Of a DNA stretch of 64,000 nucleotides, positions 24,112 to 36,100 are shown in pieces. Within the stretch, counting starts at the first letter, position 1; every line of letters starts with the position of its first letter. This DNA is from JAFGNV01 sp964612485 (GTDB taxonomy: Bacteria; Chloroflexota; Anaerolineae; 4572-78; J111): positions 1 to 64,000 of the forward strand of contig CAZTFF010000002.1 in NCBI GenBank assembly GCA_964612485.1, in the 5' to 3' direction. The notes under the pieces are model-generated. The model was not told where the DNA came from and did not search any database. It saw only the letters and a list, made by a program, of their open reading frames with translations. The translations under genes and the position numbers were made by a program.

Positions 24112-25749
24112 ATGACCGTAACCGAACTAAAATCGACGCTTACCTATAAGTCCGTTTCTGTCAACTGGCCGCGCCGCACTTTTGCCCATCCACCGATTTT
24201 TTTAGTGATAATGGCCGTGGTGGTTGCGGCAGGCGCTCTACTGCCGCTCGCCTACCTGCTCATCAGAGCCTCCCAGGCAGGCGCAGCCAGCGTTATCAAC
24301 GTGCTGCTCCGCGCCCGCACGCTGGAAGTATTTTTCAGCAGCGCCGGGCTGGCCGTCTCCGTTACGCTGACCACTATGATACTCGGCCTGGCGCTGGCCT
24401 GGCTCACGGTGCGTACCGATTTGCCAGGCCGGAAGTTCTGGAGCGTCATCACTATTTTGCCCCTGGCGCTGCCCTCTTACGTGGGCGCGTTTACCCTGAT
24501 TGCGGCTCTGGGACCGCGTGGAATGTTGCAAAGCTGGTTGGAACCGTTGGGCATCGACCGGCTACCGTCTATTTACGGATTTTTTGGCGCGTGGCTGGCC
24601 CTGAGCCTGTTCACGTATCCTTACGTGCTGCTCAGCGTCCGGGCCGGCTGGCGCGGGCTGGACCCCAGCCTGGAAGAGGCGGCTCGCAGCCTGGGGCGCG
24701 CGCCGTGGCAAGTTTTTTGGGAGATCACGCTGCCGCACCTGCGCCCCTCGCTGCTGGCCGGCGGCCTGTTAGTGGCGCTGTACACCCTCAGCGATTTTGG
24801 CGCGGTGTCGCTTTTGCGGTTCGATTCATTCACCCGCGTGATCTATTTGCAATACAACGCTTCGTTTGATCGGAGCGTGGCCGCTGTGTTATCGCTGCTA
24901 CTGGTCGTTTTAACCGTATCCATTTTGACGGCAGAAACGCGGCTGCGGGGACAGGCCAACAGCTATCGCAGCCACCACGGCCTCCGACGCCAACCGGCGT
25001 TGGTTCGATTGGGCCGCTGGCGCTGGCCGGCTCTGTTTTTTTGCGGTTTGATTGTCACTTTGGGAGTAATGATGCCGGTTCTGGTAATTAGCTTCTGGCT
25101 GGGACGCGGCTGGCTGGCCCGCGAAGTAGTAAACTTTGGCATGGGCATGGTGTGGAATTCTATGTCGGCGTCCGGCCTGGCCTCGGGTGCTGCCGTGTTG
25201 GCCGCCATTCCGGTCACGCTTCTGGCGGTGCGATTTTCCGGCTTTACCAGCCGTTGGGCGGAACGCAGCACCTATCTGGGTTACGCGCTGCCGGGCATTG
25301 TTATTGCGCTGGCCCTGGTTTTTTGGGGCGCTAATTACGCGCCCACGCTTTATCAAACCCTGGCTTTGTTGGTCTTTGCCTATGTTATTCGGTTTCTGCC
25401 CCAGGCCGTTGGCAGCATGCGGGCTTCGCTGTTGCAAATCAGCCCCCGGCTGGAAGAGGCCGCGCGCAGTCTGGGGTCCACGCCGCTGAAAACACTGTAT
25501 ACAATCACCATACCCCTGCTCAAACCCGGCCTGATGTCCGGCCTGGCGCTGGTGTTTCTGACGGGGATGAAAGAATTACCGATGACGCTGCTGCTGGGGC
25601 CTACCGGTTTCCAAACATTGGCTACACGAATTTGGACGGCCACCGAAGAAGCCTTCTTTGCCCGCGCTGCCGCGCCGGCCTTGCTGCTGCTGCTGGTTTC
25701 GGCGGTATCGGTGTGGATCATTTTATCGCAAGAAGAGAAAAGAGGGTAA
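24112..25749 (+). CDS. fbpB: Ferric-iron ABC transporter fused permease
   Basis: A 545-residue permease with about 12 membrane segments, in two homologous halves as in FbpB. Each half carries the ATPase-contact EAA loop: 'EEAARSLGRAPWQVFWEITL' (about 190) and 'EEAARSLGSTPLKTLYTITI' (about 450). It forms an operon with fbpA and lacks an adjacent ATPase. The orphan ATPase at 15881-16924 is the natural candidate partner. Transport of ferric iron is inferred from the paired binding protein. Confidence 0.92.
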   Translation: MTVTELKSTLTYKSVSVNWPRRTFAHPPIFLVIMAVVVAAGALLPLAYLLIRASQAGAASVINVLLRARTLEVFFSSAGLAVSVTLTTMILGLALAWLTVRTDLPGRKFWSVITILPLALPSYVGAFTLIAALGPRGMLQSWLEPLGIDRLPSIYGFFGAWLALSLFTYPYVLLSVRAGWRGLDPSLEEAARSLGRAPWQVFWEITLPHLRPSLLAGGLLVALYTLSDFGAVSLLRFDSFTRVIYLQYNASFDRSVAAVLSLLLVVLTVSILTAETRLRGQANSYRSHHGLRRQPALVRLGRWRWPALFFCGLIVTLGVMMPVLVISFWLGRGWLAREVVNFGMGMVWNSMSASGLASGAAVLAAIPVTLLAVRFSGFTSRWAERSTYLGYALPGIVIALALVFWGANYAPTLYQTLALLVFAYVIRFLPQAVGSMRASLLQISPRLEEAARSLGSTPLKTLYTITIPLLKPGLMSGLALVFLTGMKELPMTLLLGPTGFQTLATRIWTATEEAFFARAAAPALLLLLVSAVSVWIILSQEEKRG

Positions 25750-25811
25750 AGGTTCTGCCAGATTATTTTCCATCAATTATCATTGAAAAGAGGGAGAAAT
25801 AAGCTGCGTTT

Positions 25812-26972
25812 TTAATGCTCTTCCAGTTCCTGATTTCTTCTACGCTGCGCAAGCACCAGCGACCAACTGCCGGCTGCAACCAGTCCGACAATCAACACCA
25901 GGGCCAATAAACTTGCAAAAGAGGTAGCTGGAGACGGTGTGCCCGTTTGCGGCAACTGGGGAATAGGCGTTGGACCCGTTGGGGAATCCATCGAGCCAGA
26001 CTCCGAAGCAGGTAACGCATCGGCTGAGTCTGAACCGGGGGTTGCCGCTGTCTGAGGCGTATCGGAAACCATAGCTGATTGATCTTGATCATGTTGTTCA
26101 GCCGCCGCCATTTCAGCCGAGACCAAAGGCTGCATCCATTCCGATCCCAGCACCAGTACCTGCGGCGTGTATTGCTGGTCGTAGGTGAATGTTACTCGAA
26201 CGGGATTCGCCTCCGACACAGCCGCTCCCATCAACGAGAATTGCATCATCACGCTGCCGCCGGCAGGGATTTCGCTCAAATCCAACCGAGGTTCGTGCGG
26301 GTCGTAGGTGAGGCTGGCGCTGCCTTGCCCAATCTCCACCGCCGGAGATACATCGATCCCGCCGGGGGTTTCAACCTCAACTACGCCGCCGGTCGCGGCT
26401 TCGTCGGTAAAATTCTCTACTTGAACGGTCAGAATATTCCTCGCCAAATCAGCCGAAAGCAGCACCGGCAGCGGCGGGTCATCGCCCCAGTAAAATCCCA
26501 GATCGGCGGTCAAATCCGCGCCTTCAAACGTCCACAGCGGCCAATCGACCACCACAGGCTGCGCGCCCGGCGGCAGCCGCAAGTTGACCACGGCTCGGCC
26601 CGTTCCCAAGCCGTTCACCTGGTAGTAACCACGGCTGTCGGTCAGCGTTTCCACTTCCCAGCCGTCGCCGGTAACAACGACGGAGACGCCGCCTTCATAG
26701 GCGTAGGTGGAGTAGTTGTAGACAAACCCGGAGATGCCGGCATTGCCGCCGGTTGACACTCCACTCGATCCATCTCCGGCATCGCCACTGCCGCCGGTTC
26801 CACCGCCACTGCCGCCACCATCACCAATGTTGGTGGGCGTAGGCTGTGCCGGCCCTTGCGCCTGCGTATCAACAGGGAGCATAGAAATCGATAACCCCAG
26901 GGTCAGCATAAGAATCATCAAACCAACAATTTTAACCTGCCACAGGGAACTTATTTCACGCCATCTGTCCAT
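25812..26972 (-). CDS. Surface protein with LPQTG sorting signal
   Basis: A 386-residue exported protein. A signal peptide (about residues 12-38) is followed by a Gly/Ser-rich stretch (50-78), a carboxypeptidase-regulatory-like domain ('GISGFVYNYSTYAYEGGVSV', about 79-150), a beta-rich region to about 275 and a Ser/Thr/Pro-rich spacer. The C-terminus has the complete sortase layout: 'LPQTG' (about 340), a hydrophobic segment and a positive tail 'AQRRRNQELEEH'. A sortase would link it to the cell surface, or it may stay membrane-anchored. No sortase gene is in the window. It is convergent with fbpB. Confidence 0.75.
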   Translation of the reverse strand: MDRWREISSLWQVKIVGLMILMLTLGLSISMLPVDTQAQGPAQPTPTNIGDGGGSGGGTGGSGDAGDGSSGVSTGGNAGISGFVYNYSTYAYEGGVSVVVTGDGWEVETLTDSRGYYQVNGLGTGRAVVNLRLPPGAQPVVVDWPLWTFEGADLTADLGFYWGDDPPLPVLLSADLARNILTVQVENFTDEAATGGVVEVETPGGIDVSPAVEIGQGSASLTYDPHEPRLDLSEIPAGGSVMMQFSLMGAAVSEANPVRVTFTYDQQYTPQVLVLGSEWMQPLVSAEMAAAEQHDQDQSAMVSDTPQTAATPGSDSADALPASESGSMDSPTGPTPIPQLPQTGTPSPATSFASLLALVLIVGLVAAGSWSLVLAQRRRNQELEEH

Positions 26973-27000
26973 AATATTTTTGCGCCTTTTGAGTATCTTA

Positions 27001-27139
27001 CCGATTATGCGTAATCAGTAGCCAAGACCTTTGAGGTTTCTGAAGCAACTTCTGTTGTAAAATCTTCTGGGTCAGCAAAGTCAATTTTCGTACAAAAATC
27101 AACTTGTAAACCTCAAAGGTCTGAATTACGCATAATCGG
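27001..27139. repeat. 139-bp inverted-repeat element
   Basis: The outer arms CCGATTATGCGTAAT (27001-27015) and ATTACGCATAATCGG (27125-27139) are exact reverse complements. The inner arms AGACCTTTGAGGTTT (27025-27039) and AAACCTCAAAGGTCT (27108-27122) are also exact. TTA flanks each end, a possible 3-bp target duplication. It is non-coding and lies between the LPQTG gene and the 3' end of the giant gene. It resembles a MITE or a long bidirectional hairpin. Confidence 0.75.
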
Positions 27140-27191
27140 TTATTTTATGTTTACATTGTAATTGTATTGCAATTTTATGTCCAGTACAGCT

Positions 27192-30100
27192 TTAGGGTGT
27201 CAAGGTTGGCGTGGGCAAGGGTTCGGACAATTCCAGCGGCGTCAGCACGGGGTCGCCGCCGGCCCCGGTTACACTGAAACTTTGATTCAACGTATTATTG
27301 TCTTCATCCGACTCGTCTACCACCTCCCACGGATCGGCCCAGGCTCTGAGATCGTAACTGCCGGAGGGCAGCGCATAGGTGAAGGTTCTGCTTTGGCCGG
27401 CCCCCATCCAGCCCCCCTGAACGCCCCAGGAGACCAGCGGGCTATTCAGATTACTCGTCCGGTAGACGTTGACGTGGAAATTGTTTCCGAAGGAAACCGG
27501 TACGGTCGATTGATTTTGAACCGTTACCATGAGTGTGCCGTCACCTGTCACCGTCATATTGGAAATGATCAGATCGGGGCGCGGGGGCGGTGGGGTGTAG
27601 TTTTTGAGCACAATGGGCAGATAAACATCGCCTACGTTCGACTCGATGGTGACGGTATAGGCCTGGGTGCTGGCACTGGAATTTCCGGCCTGATCGTAAG
27701 CGATCACCGTCCAGGTGTAGACGCCGGATCGTAAACCGCTGCCCGGCGTATAGTCGGAGACGGTGCCGGTGTTATGCTGATACACGCTGCCGTCGGGATA
27801 GGTGATGACAAAGGTGTACGTTACCGGCTCAGACAGTCCACCCGGTTGATCCGACGAGTCCGACCAATCGAACGTTGGCTGGGCCGTATCGCTGATGACC
27901 TGGCCGTTGGTTGGTGTCTGGAGGGTCGGCGAGTTGGGCGCTGTCCAGTCAACCGTAAGCTGCCAGGTATCGGTGTAGCCGGAGGGGCGGTCGAACATAT
28001 CGATGGCCTGGACCGTCCAGGTATGAACCCCCTGGGCCAACGGCACCAGATGGGTCGTGCTATTCACCGGATAGAAAGCCCCATCAACATCGAGCGTGTA
28101 AGTGACCGCGTCTGTCTCCGCCGTCCACTCAAAAGTCACATTTGAACTATTGGTGTAGGTTTGATCCGGTGGATTCAGGAGGACGGGTCGATCCGGCGCG
28201 GTGGCATCAACGCTGAAGGTCTCCGGCCCGCCCGGAAGCGAAACATTGCCGGCTTGATCGATGGCCTGAACCATCCAGGTGTAGACTCCGTCGGGCGTGA
28301 TAGAGAGATCAACGCCGGTCGTGGTGGTTGTCACCATTGTGACCTGGCTGCCCGCGCTATCGGTGACGATGAGGGTGTAACTGATCACGCCGGGCAGGTT
28401 GTCGGTTGAAGGGTTCCAGCTAAAGGCCACGTTAGAATCGGTCAGCACGACGCCGCCAACCGGCGCGATGAGTGTGGGCGATGTGGGCGGGGTGGTATCC
28501 AGGATGACCGTCCAGGTATCGGTGTAGCCGGAAGAATTGCCCGCCGCATCCACCGATTCGACGGTCCAGCTATAGACGCCATCGCCCTGGATCAGGCCCA
28601 GCCAGGCCGAATTATCATCAAAACGGGTGATAAACGAGGACAGACCGTAACTAAGCTCGACGTTATAATGATCGGCCTCCGAGACGGTTGTCCAGGTAAA
28701 GGTCAGGTGGTCGGTATGGGTGATGGTTCCATCGGGCGGCGAGATCAAGGCGGGAGCCGGCGGCAGGGTGGTATCAATGGTGAATACCCAACTGGCGGCC
28801 AACCCACTGCCCCGACCAAAACTATCAAACGCTTCCACCGTCCAGGTGTAGACGCCTTCAGCCAACACCGTCGGGCTGATGATCGAAGCGCTGCCCGCCT
28901 GCGGCACCTCGTACGCCGAACCGTTCAACTGCACCGTGTAGCTCACCGTCTGTTCCACCCGCAGCCATTCCAGCGTGATCGCCGTCGTATTGGTGATCGT
29001 GCCATCCGGCGGCGCGATCAGCACCGGCGCCTCCGGCGCGGTCGCATCCACCGTGAAGGGGACGCCCGGACTCAAGGCCGACACATTGCCCGCCGCATCG
29101 ATGGCCCGCACACCCCAGGTGTACACTCCATCGGCCCCCAAGGTCAACAGCGTGCTGGTGATGCTGCCCACCGTACCGGAGTAGACGCTCGCCCCCGGCC
29201 CGGTGACCACCACCGTGTAGCTCACCACCCCGGACAACGCATCGCTCGACTCCGTCCAGGTGAACGGCACCATGTTCGAGGCCAACGTATCCCCCAACCC
29301 CGGCGATACCGCCCCCGGCACCGACGGCGCGGTCGTGTCCACCGTGAACGCCCAGGTAGCGGCGGGGCCGTTGGTCAGGCCCAGCCCATTGTAAGCCGCC
29401 ACCGTCCAGGTGTAGACGCCATCGGCCAGGCCGGGAACGGTGTAAGTGGTGTCGGCGGTCGGATACACCGTATCGCTGACGATGAGCGTGTAGGTTACCG
29501 CGCCGGTATCCGTCCATTCAAAGGCCACGGTGTCGGTGGCAAAGAGGGTGCCGCTGATGGGGCTGATCAAAACCGGTATCGGCGGCGGGGTTCCCTGCAA
29601 CTCCAGGGTCCAGGTATCGGTGTAGCCGGAATGATTACCGGCGGCATCAACGGCTTCCACCGTCCAGGTGTAGACGCCATCGCCATCATTCAACATGATC
29701 GACTCAGATGTACCGGTAATCGGACCATAAATGGTTGGCGTGACGCCGTAGGTTATCTGTAAATTATAATGATCGGCATCGAGGCCGGCATCGGACCAGA
29801 TAAAGTTGATCGTGCTGGTACTGGTGACAGTTTCATTGGGCGGGGAGATCAAGGCGGGAGCCGGCGGCAGGGTGGTATCAATGGTGAATACCCAACTGGC
29901 GGCCAACCCACTGCCCCGACCAAAACTATCAAACGCTTCCACCGTCCAGGTGTAGACGCCTTCAGCCAACACCGTCGGGCTGATGATCGAAGCGCTGCCC
30001 GCCTGCGGCACCTCGTACGCCGAACCGTTCAACTGCACCGTGTAGCTCACCGTCTGTTCCACCCGCAGCCATTCCAGCGTGATCGCCGTCGTATTGGTGA

Positions 30101-33100
30101 TCGTGCCATCCGGCGGCGCGATCAGCACCGGCGCCTCCGGCGCGGTCGCATCCACCGTGAAGGGGACGCCCGGACTCAAGGCCGACACATTGCCCGCCGC
30201 ATCGATGGCCCGCACACCCCAGGTGTACACTCCATCGGCCCCCAAGGTCAACAGCGTGCTGGTGATGCTGCCCACCGTACCGGAGTAGACGCTCGCCCCC
30301 GGCCCGGTGACCACCACCGTGTAGCTCACCACCCCGGACAACGCATCGCTCGACTCCGTCCAGGTGAACGGCACCATGTTCGAGGCCAACGTATCCCCCA
30401 ACCCCGGCGATACCGCCCCCGGCACCGACGGCGCGGTCGTGTCCACCGTGAACGCCCAGGTAGCGGTGATGCCGCTGGAGCGGCTGAAGCTATCCAGCGC
30501 CTCGACCGTCCAGGTGTAGACGCCGTCGGCCAAGACGGTGGAACTCACCACGTTGGAACCTGTACCCGGATCGGGCACCAGGGCCGGATCACTATTGAGA
30601 TAAACCTGGTAGTTCGCGGCATCATTGATGCGCGACCAGACCAGATCAACCGTGTTGGTGCGGGTCAGCGTGCCATCCGGCGGCGCGATCAAGGTGGGCG
30701 TGAGCGGCGGCGTCAGATCAAGGGTGAAAGTGATGGGCGGGCTGAAATCGGACGGATTGCCGGCGCCGTCGATGGCCTGCACCATCCAGGTGTAGACACC
30801 TTCACCGCCCAGAGTCAAATCGGCCAAAATCGTACCAACCGTATCTGAGTAAACGCCCGCCGAGGGGCCGGTAACGACAACGGTGTAACTGAGTACACCG
30901 GTAAGATTGTCGAGGGCCCGGAACCACCAGAAAGTCGTAGTAGTGGTTGAAATAATATCGCCCGGATCCGGTGAATCTGTAGCAGGCACGGAAGGCGGTG
31001 TCGTATCAACGGTAAACAGCCACGTATCGGTAAAGCCGTTGGTCTGGCCTATCTCGCCCAGAGCGGCCACGGTCCAGGTATACACGCCGTCGGCCAGGCC
31101 GGGAACGATATGAGTGGTATCGGTCACCGGATACAGGCTATCACTGATGCTCAAGGTGTACGTCACCGCGCCGGTATCGGACCAGTCAAAAGTGACGGTG
31201 TCGGTAGTCAGAATTGTACCGCTGATGGGGCTGATCAATTGGGGTCTGAGCGGCGGCGCACCAAACAGTTGGAGGGTCCAGGTATCGGTATAGCCGGACG
31301 CATTGCCCACAGCGTCAACCGCTTCCACCATCCAGGTGTACACGCCGTCACCGTAGGGCAATCCCAACAAGGTTGAGTTATTGGTGAAAGGCCCATAGAT
31401 GGTGGTGGAGATACCATAGCTCAGTTGCAGGTTGTAATGATCAACATCCCCGCCCACATCGCTCCAGGAGAAGGTGATGGGGTTGGTGGTAGTGATCGCG
31501 GTATCGGGCGGCGCGATCAAAGTGGGCCGTGGCGGCGCGGTCAGGTCGATGGTGAAAACCCAGGTATCGGTCAGCCCGCTGCTGCGGCCCACATCATCCA
31601 ACGCTTCCACCGCCCAGGTGTAGACGCCTTCTCCCAGCACGGTGGGGCTGATAACGGTGGCGCCCACGTTGCCCAACGGCGGCACATCAAACGTGCTGCC
31701 GCTCAAATGCAGGGTGTAGGTGAGGGCCTGGGTTACGGTTGACCATTCCAGCGTAATGGCCTGCGAACGGGTAATGAGGCCGTTGGCCGGAGCGATCAAG
31801 ACCGGCGGGGCCGGTTCCGTGGCATCCACAGTGAAAGTGATGGGGACGCTGTAAGCGGACTCGTTACCGGCGGCATCGATGGCCTGGATCGTCCAGGTAT
31901 ACACACCGTCGGGCGTCAACAGGCGGTTGGTGGCGGTGATGCTGCCTACCGTATGAATATAGGTTTGGCTGGGGCCGGTAATCATCAGGGTGTAACTCAC
32001 CACGCCCGACAGGTTATCATTGGACATCGTCCAGGTAAAGGGCACGGTGTTGGTAGTAACGGTGGCGGCGGCCAACGGATATTGCGGCACCGGGATCGAG
32101 GGGGCGGTAGTGTCAACGGTGAAGGCCCAGGTATCGGTTACGCCGCTGGAATAGCCAATACTGTTGATGGCTTCCGCCGTCCAGGTGTAGACGCCGTCGG
32201 CCAGAACGGTGGGGCTGACGACGGTGGCGCCAATACTGCCCAACGGCGGCACATTAAATGTACTCCCGCTCAGATGCAGCGTATAAGTCACCGCTTGAGG
32301 CACGGTTGACCATTCCATGGTTAGGGAGGCGGTGCGGGTCAACGTGCCGTTGGGCGGGGCGATCAAAACCGGCGCGGCGGGCGGGGTCAGAATTTCCACG
32401 GTGGTGGTGGCGACATCGCTGCTGGTGTTGTTGGCGACGGTGATGATGGCGGTAAATGTGCCGGCAGAGCCATAGGTATGAAGCAGGGCCAGCGGATCGC
32501 TGAAGTTGCCGGTAACGACGGGCGTGCCATCGCCATAGTTCAGGGTGTAGGTTACATTGCTGCCGGCGGTGAGGGTGGCGGTCAAGGTCGTCGGCTGGCC
32601 CAGGGCGGTGGGGGAATCACTGGTCAGGTCGAGGCCGGCGATATCTTCATCGACGATAACGGTGGTGGTAGCCACCTGGGTATCGGCGGTGTTGGTAGCG
32701 GTGATGATAGCGATGTAGACTCCTGCCGCGTAAGCGTGGGTATCGGTTACAGGAATGCCGGCGGTGATCGGGCCGGTCACAACCGGCGTGCCATCGCCAT
32801 AATCCAGAGTGTAGGTTACATTGCTGCCGGCGGTGAGGTTGGCGGTCAGCGTGGTGGCCTGCGGGACGGAGGTAGGCGAATCGTTGGTCAGGTTCAGCCC
32901 GGTGATCGTGCCCTCCACCAAAACCGGGGCCGTATTGGTGACAACGGTTTGCGAAAGATCGTAGGTAGCGGTGATAAACGGATTATCGTAAAGCCCGGCG
33001 GTGATCGGCGTGGTAGCCGTAAAGTGGACCGTGACCGAGCCGTTATTGCCCGGCACCACCACATCGGTAACAACCGAGGCCGGATCAAACCCGGCGTATA

Positions 33101-36100
33101 GCTCATCGGTGAGCGCCACCTGGGCAATGCCGTTGCCGCTGTTGGTCACGACAACGGTATAGGTCACGATCTCGCCCGTTGTGACCGATTCGGGCTGCAC
33201 GGTTTTGCGCAGGGTGATGATGTTGGTTGAAGTGACGGTAGTAGTTAGATCTCCCCTGACGCGGGCCGGCAGGTTGGCGGTGGTGATCTCGTAAGTGTTG
33301 GTCAAGACCGTGCCGGCGGCCAGCGGGGTATCCACCTGAACGGTGGCGGTGAGATAGGCTGTTTCACCGGGCCAGACGGAATCCAGCAGCCACTCCAGGG
33401 TGTTACCGGCCTGGGTGTAGGCCCCGGTGGCCGGCGATATGAAGCCCATTCCTACCGGGGAGACATCGACCGGCAAGGTATCACTGATGGCTACATCGAG
33501 GGCCGGCCCCAGCGCGGCGGCATCGTTGGTGATGGCGATGGTGTAAGTGAGGTACTGGCCCGCCTGCACCGGATCATCACCGGCCGTTTTGGCGGTGGTG
33601 AGGATGGCGGGGGCGTCGACGGCCACCGACACCGGATTACCAACCGCTTCATTGGGCGCGCTGCCGCCGGTGACGGTGTACACCTGGTTGGTAATGTCGA
33701 TGGCGTCGGTCAGCGGGCGGCTCACCGTGACCACGTAGGTAAAGGTGGCTGAAGCGTTGGTAGCTACAGAGGTATTGGTGATCCACTGCACTACCGGCGA
33801 CGTCAGCACCGGCGAATCACCGGCGCTGACGAAATGGGTATGTTCGGGCAGCCGGTCGGAGACCGTATAAGTGCCTATTGTATCAATTTCGCCAATGTTA
33901 TTGACGGTGATGGTATAGGTTAGATACCCGCCGGGTTGAACGGAGTCCGCCGGATCAACGGTTTTGGAAATAGCCCATTCAGGAGAATTGATAAATATCC
34001 GGTCGGTGACATAGGCCGACGTTACGCCGGAACTGGCCGTGATCACGGCTGTGCCCATGGCCGCGCCGGGGTCTGCCGGGACGGTGTAGGTAACGGTTAC
34101 GGTATGAATTTCATTGACATCCAGTGAAACCACGTAGGGGAACGGCTGGTCGAATTCAACCGGCCAATCGGGGGTGATGGTGTAAGTAAGGGCAAAAGTA
34201 TCGGAGAGTTCGCCGGTATTTTGCAGGGTATGGACAATCACAATCTCTCGGTCGGCTACGGTATTGGTGATAACATTGGGCCGGAAATCAATACCCGGAA
34301 GCGGGACGCGCTCATCGGCGCCAATGTCGTGCAAACCACCGTCCGGCTGCGGGCGCGAATCGTTGTCGTAGTCGATGTTCAGGATATTGCTGCCGTTATC
34401 AATGGCCGGCGAGTCAAGACTCAAGTGCAGATCAGGCAGCGCATCATCTTCAAATTGGGGTGGGGCAAACACATTGTTGCTACCGGGAGGCAAAGTAGAA
34501 CTACCGTCTTCCACATAGTCGTAGTCGTCCGTATTGCCTTCGTAGAGGTTGTAATCGAGCGCAGCATTAACCCCCGCTGCAACAGAAACGGCGTCAACCG
34601 TATGGGTAGCAAAAATGGTATTGTTGATGGTCAAATCACCGGCGTCATCGTAAACGGCCCCACCGGTATTAGCAGCCTGGTTACGATAGAACGTATTGTT
34701 TTGCAAAACGGCCGGACCGTCCCCGATCCACACCGCGCCGCCGGTGTCTGCATCGTTATCGTGCAGCATACTGTTCTGTAACAACAAGCTGCCGTGATCG
34801 TGGTAAAGGCCGCCGCCCACTTGGGCGGACCCGCTGTAGAGGCGGGTGGCGTGCAGCACCACATCAGCGCCCTCGTTATAGATGAGGCCGCCCGCATCAT
34901 CGTTAGCGGGGCCTCCTTGCAAGCCGCCGGCGTTGCCGTTGCGGATGACCAGTCGATCCAGGGTGATGGTGCCGGTTGAGGTGATGTAAACACCACGGCC
35001 CAGGCCTTGCGAGTCGATGATGGTGGGATGGGCGGTATGGTCGGGGGGGTTGGCTTGCCAGCCATCCACGCTGGAGACGAATCCGCCATACAGGCTGACC
35101 GGTTTGCTGATAAAGGCGGTCTGGACCAAATTCTGGCTCTGGTGGGTTACGGTTACAACATTGGTGTAAACCCCCTGGGCAATTTTTATAACATCGCCGG
35201 GAGCCGCCTGGTTTAGCGCATGCTGGATGGTGCGGCAGGGATACTGCTCATCCGGGTTGACAACCGTACAGTTGTTGTCGGGTATGTTGTACCCAATAAT
35301 ATCTTCTTCCTCAAACAACACAATATCAGCCCCGCCCAACGCCACATACCGGGTACCGGTAATAAAGGCAATGGGGGTTTCATTATAAGCTGAGGTGAAA
35401 ATGCTCGGATCGTTATCGGAGGTGCCAATCACGCTCGATCGGTCAACCAGGCCACCGGCAGCTTTTTCGTCGATGGTAACGGTTAACACAATATTCGCGG
35501 CCATTCCCGGCCCCACATCGACAATTTGGGTGGGAGCTACGGCAAGCTGCCCGCCGGCATACCAGGAGTTACCGGGTTGAATATTGTAAGTATCGGTGAG
35601 GTTGCCCGTATTGGTCAGGATATGGCTATAGGTGATCGTATCGCCGGGGCGCACCGGAACGGTGCTGATATTATCCGGCTCGATGATGAAACTACGGTCG
35701 AGTTCTACCCGCGTTTCTGCCTGAGAGCTATTGCCCGACATCAACCCCGTGGAACAGCCCCAGGGAAGGGCATCATAATGCAAATAAGCCCGATCCAAGG
35801 TGCTGTTGTCGCCGGGAATGGTAGCCAGAGTATTTGCGGGCACGGTTACCCTGACCCGAATGGTGGCCGTGTAGCCCGGCCCCAGATCAAAGGTAGCCAG
35901 CTCATCATTGATCCGATTCCTGTTGACGGCCCCGCCGGTAATATCCACAATCTCATGCGGCCAAGCCAGGCGGGTGGCTTCCAGGGTTAGGGTGATGGTT
36001 TCGGTGTAGCCGGTTCCGTAACCTTCGGACCAGGTACTTCTGTGCATCCAGTGTCTACTGCGGTTGTACAGGTCAAAAGTATAAGTAACAGACTCTGTTG

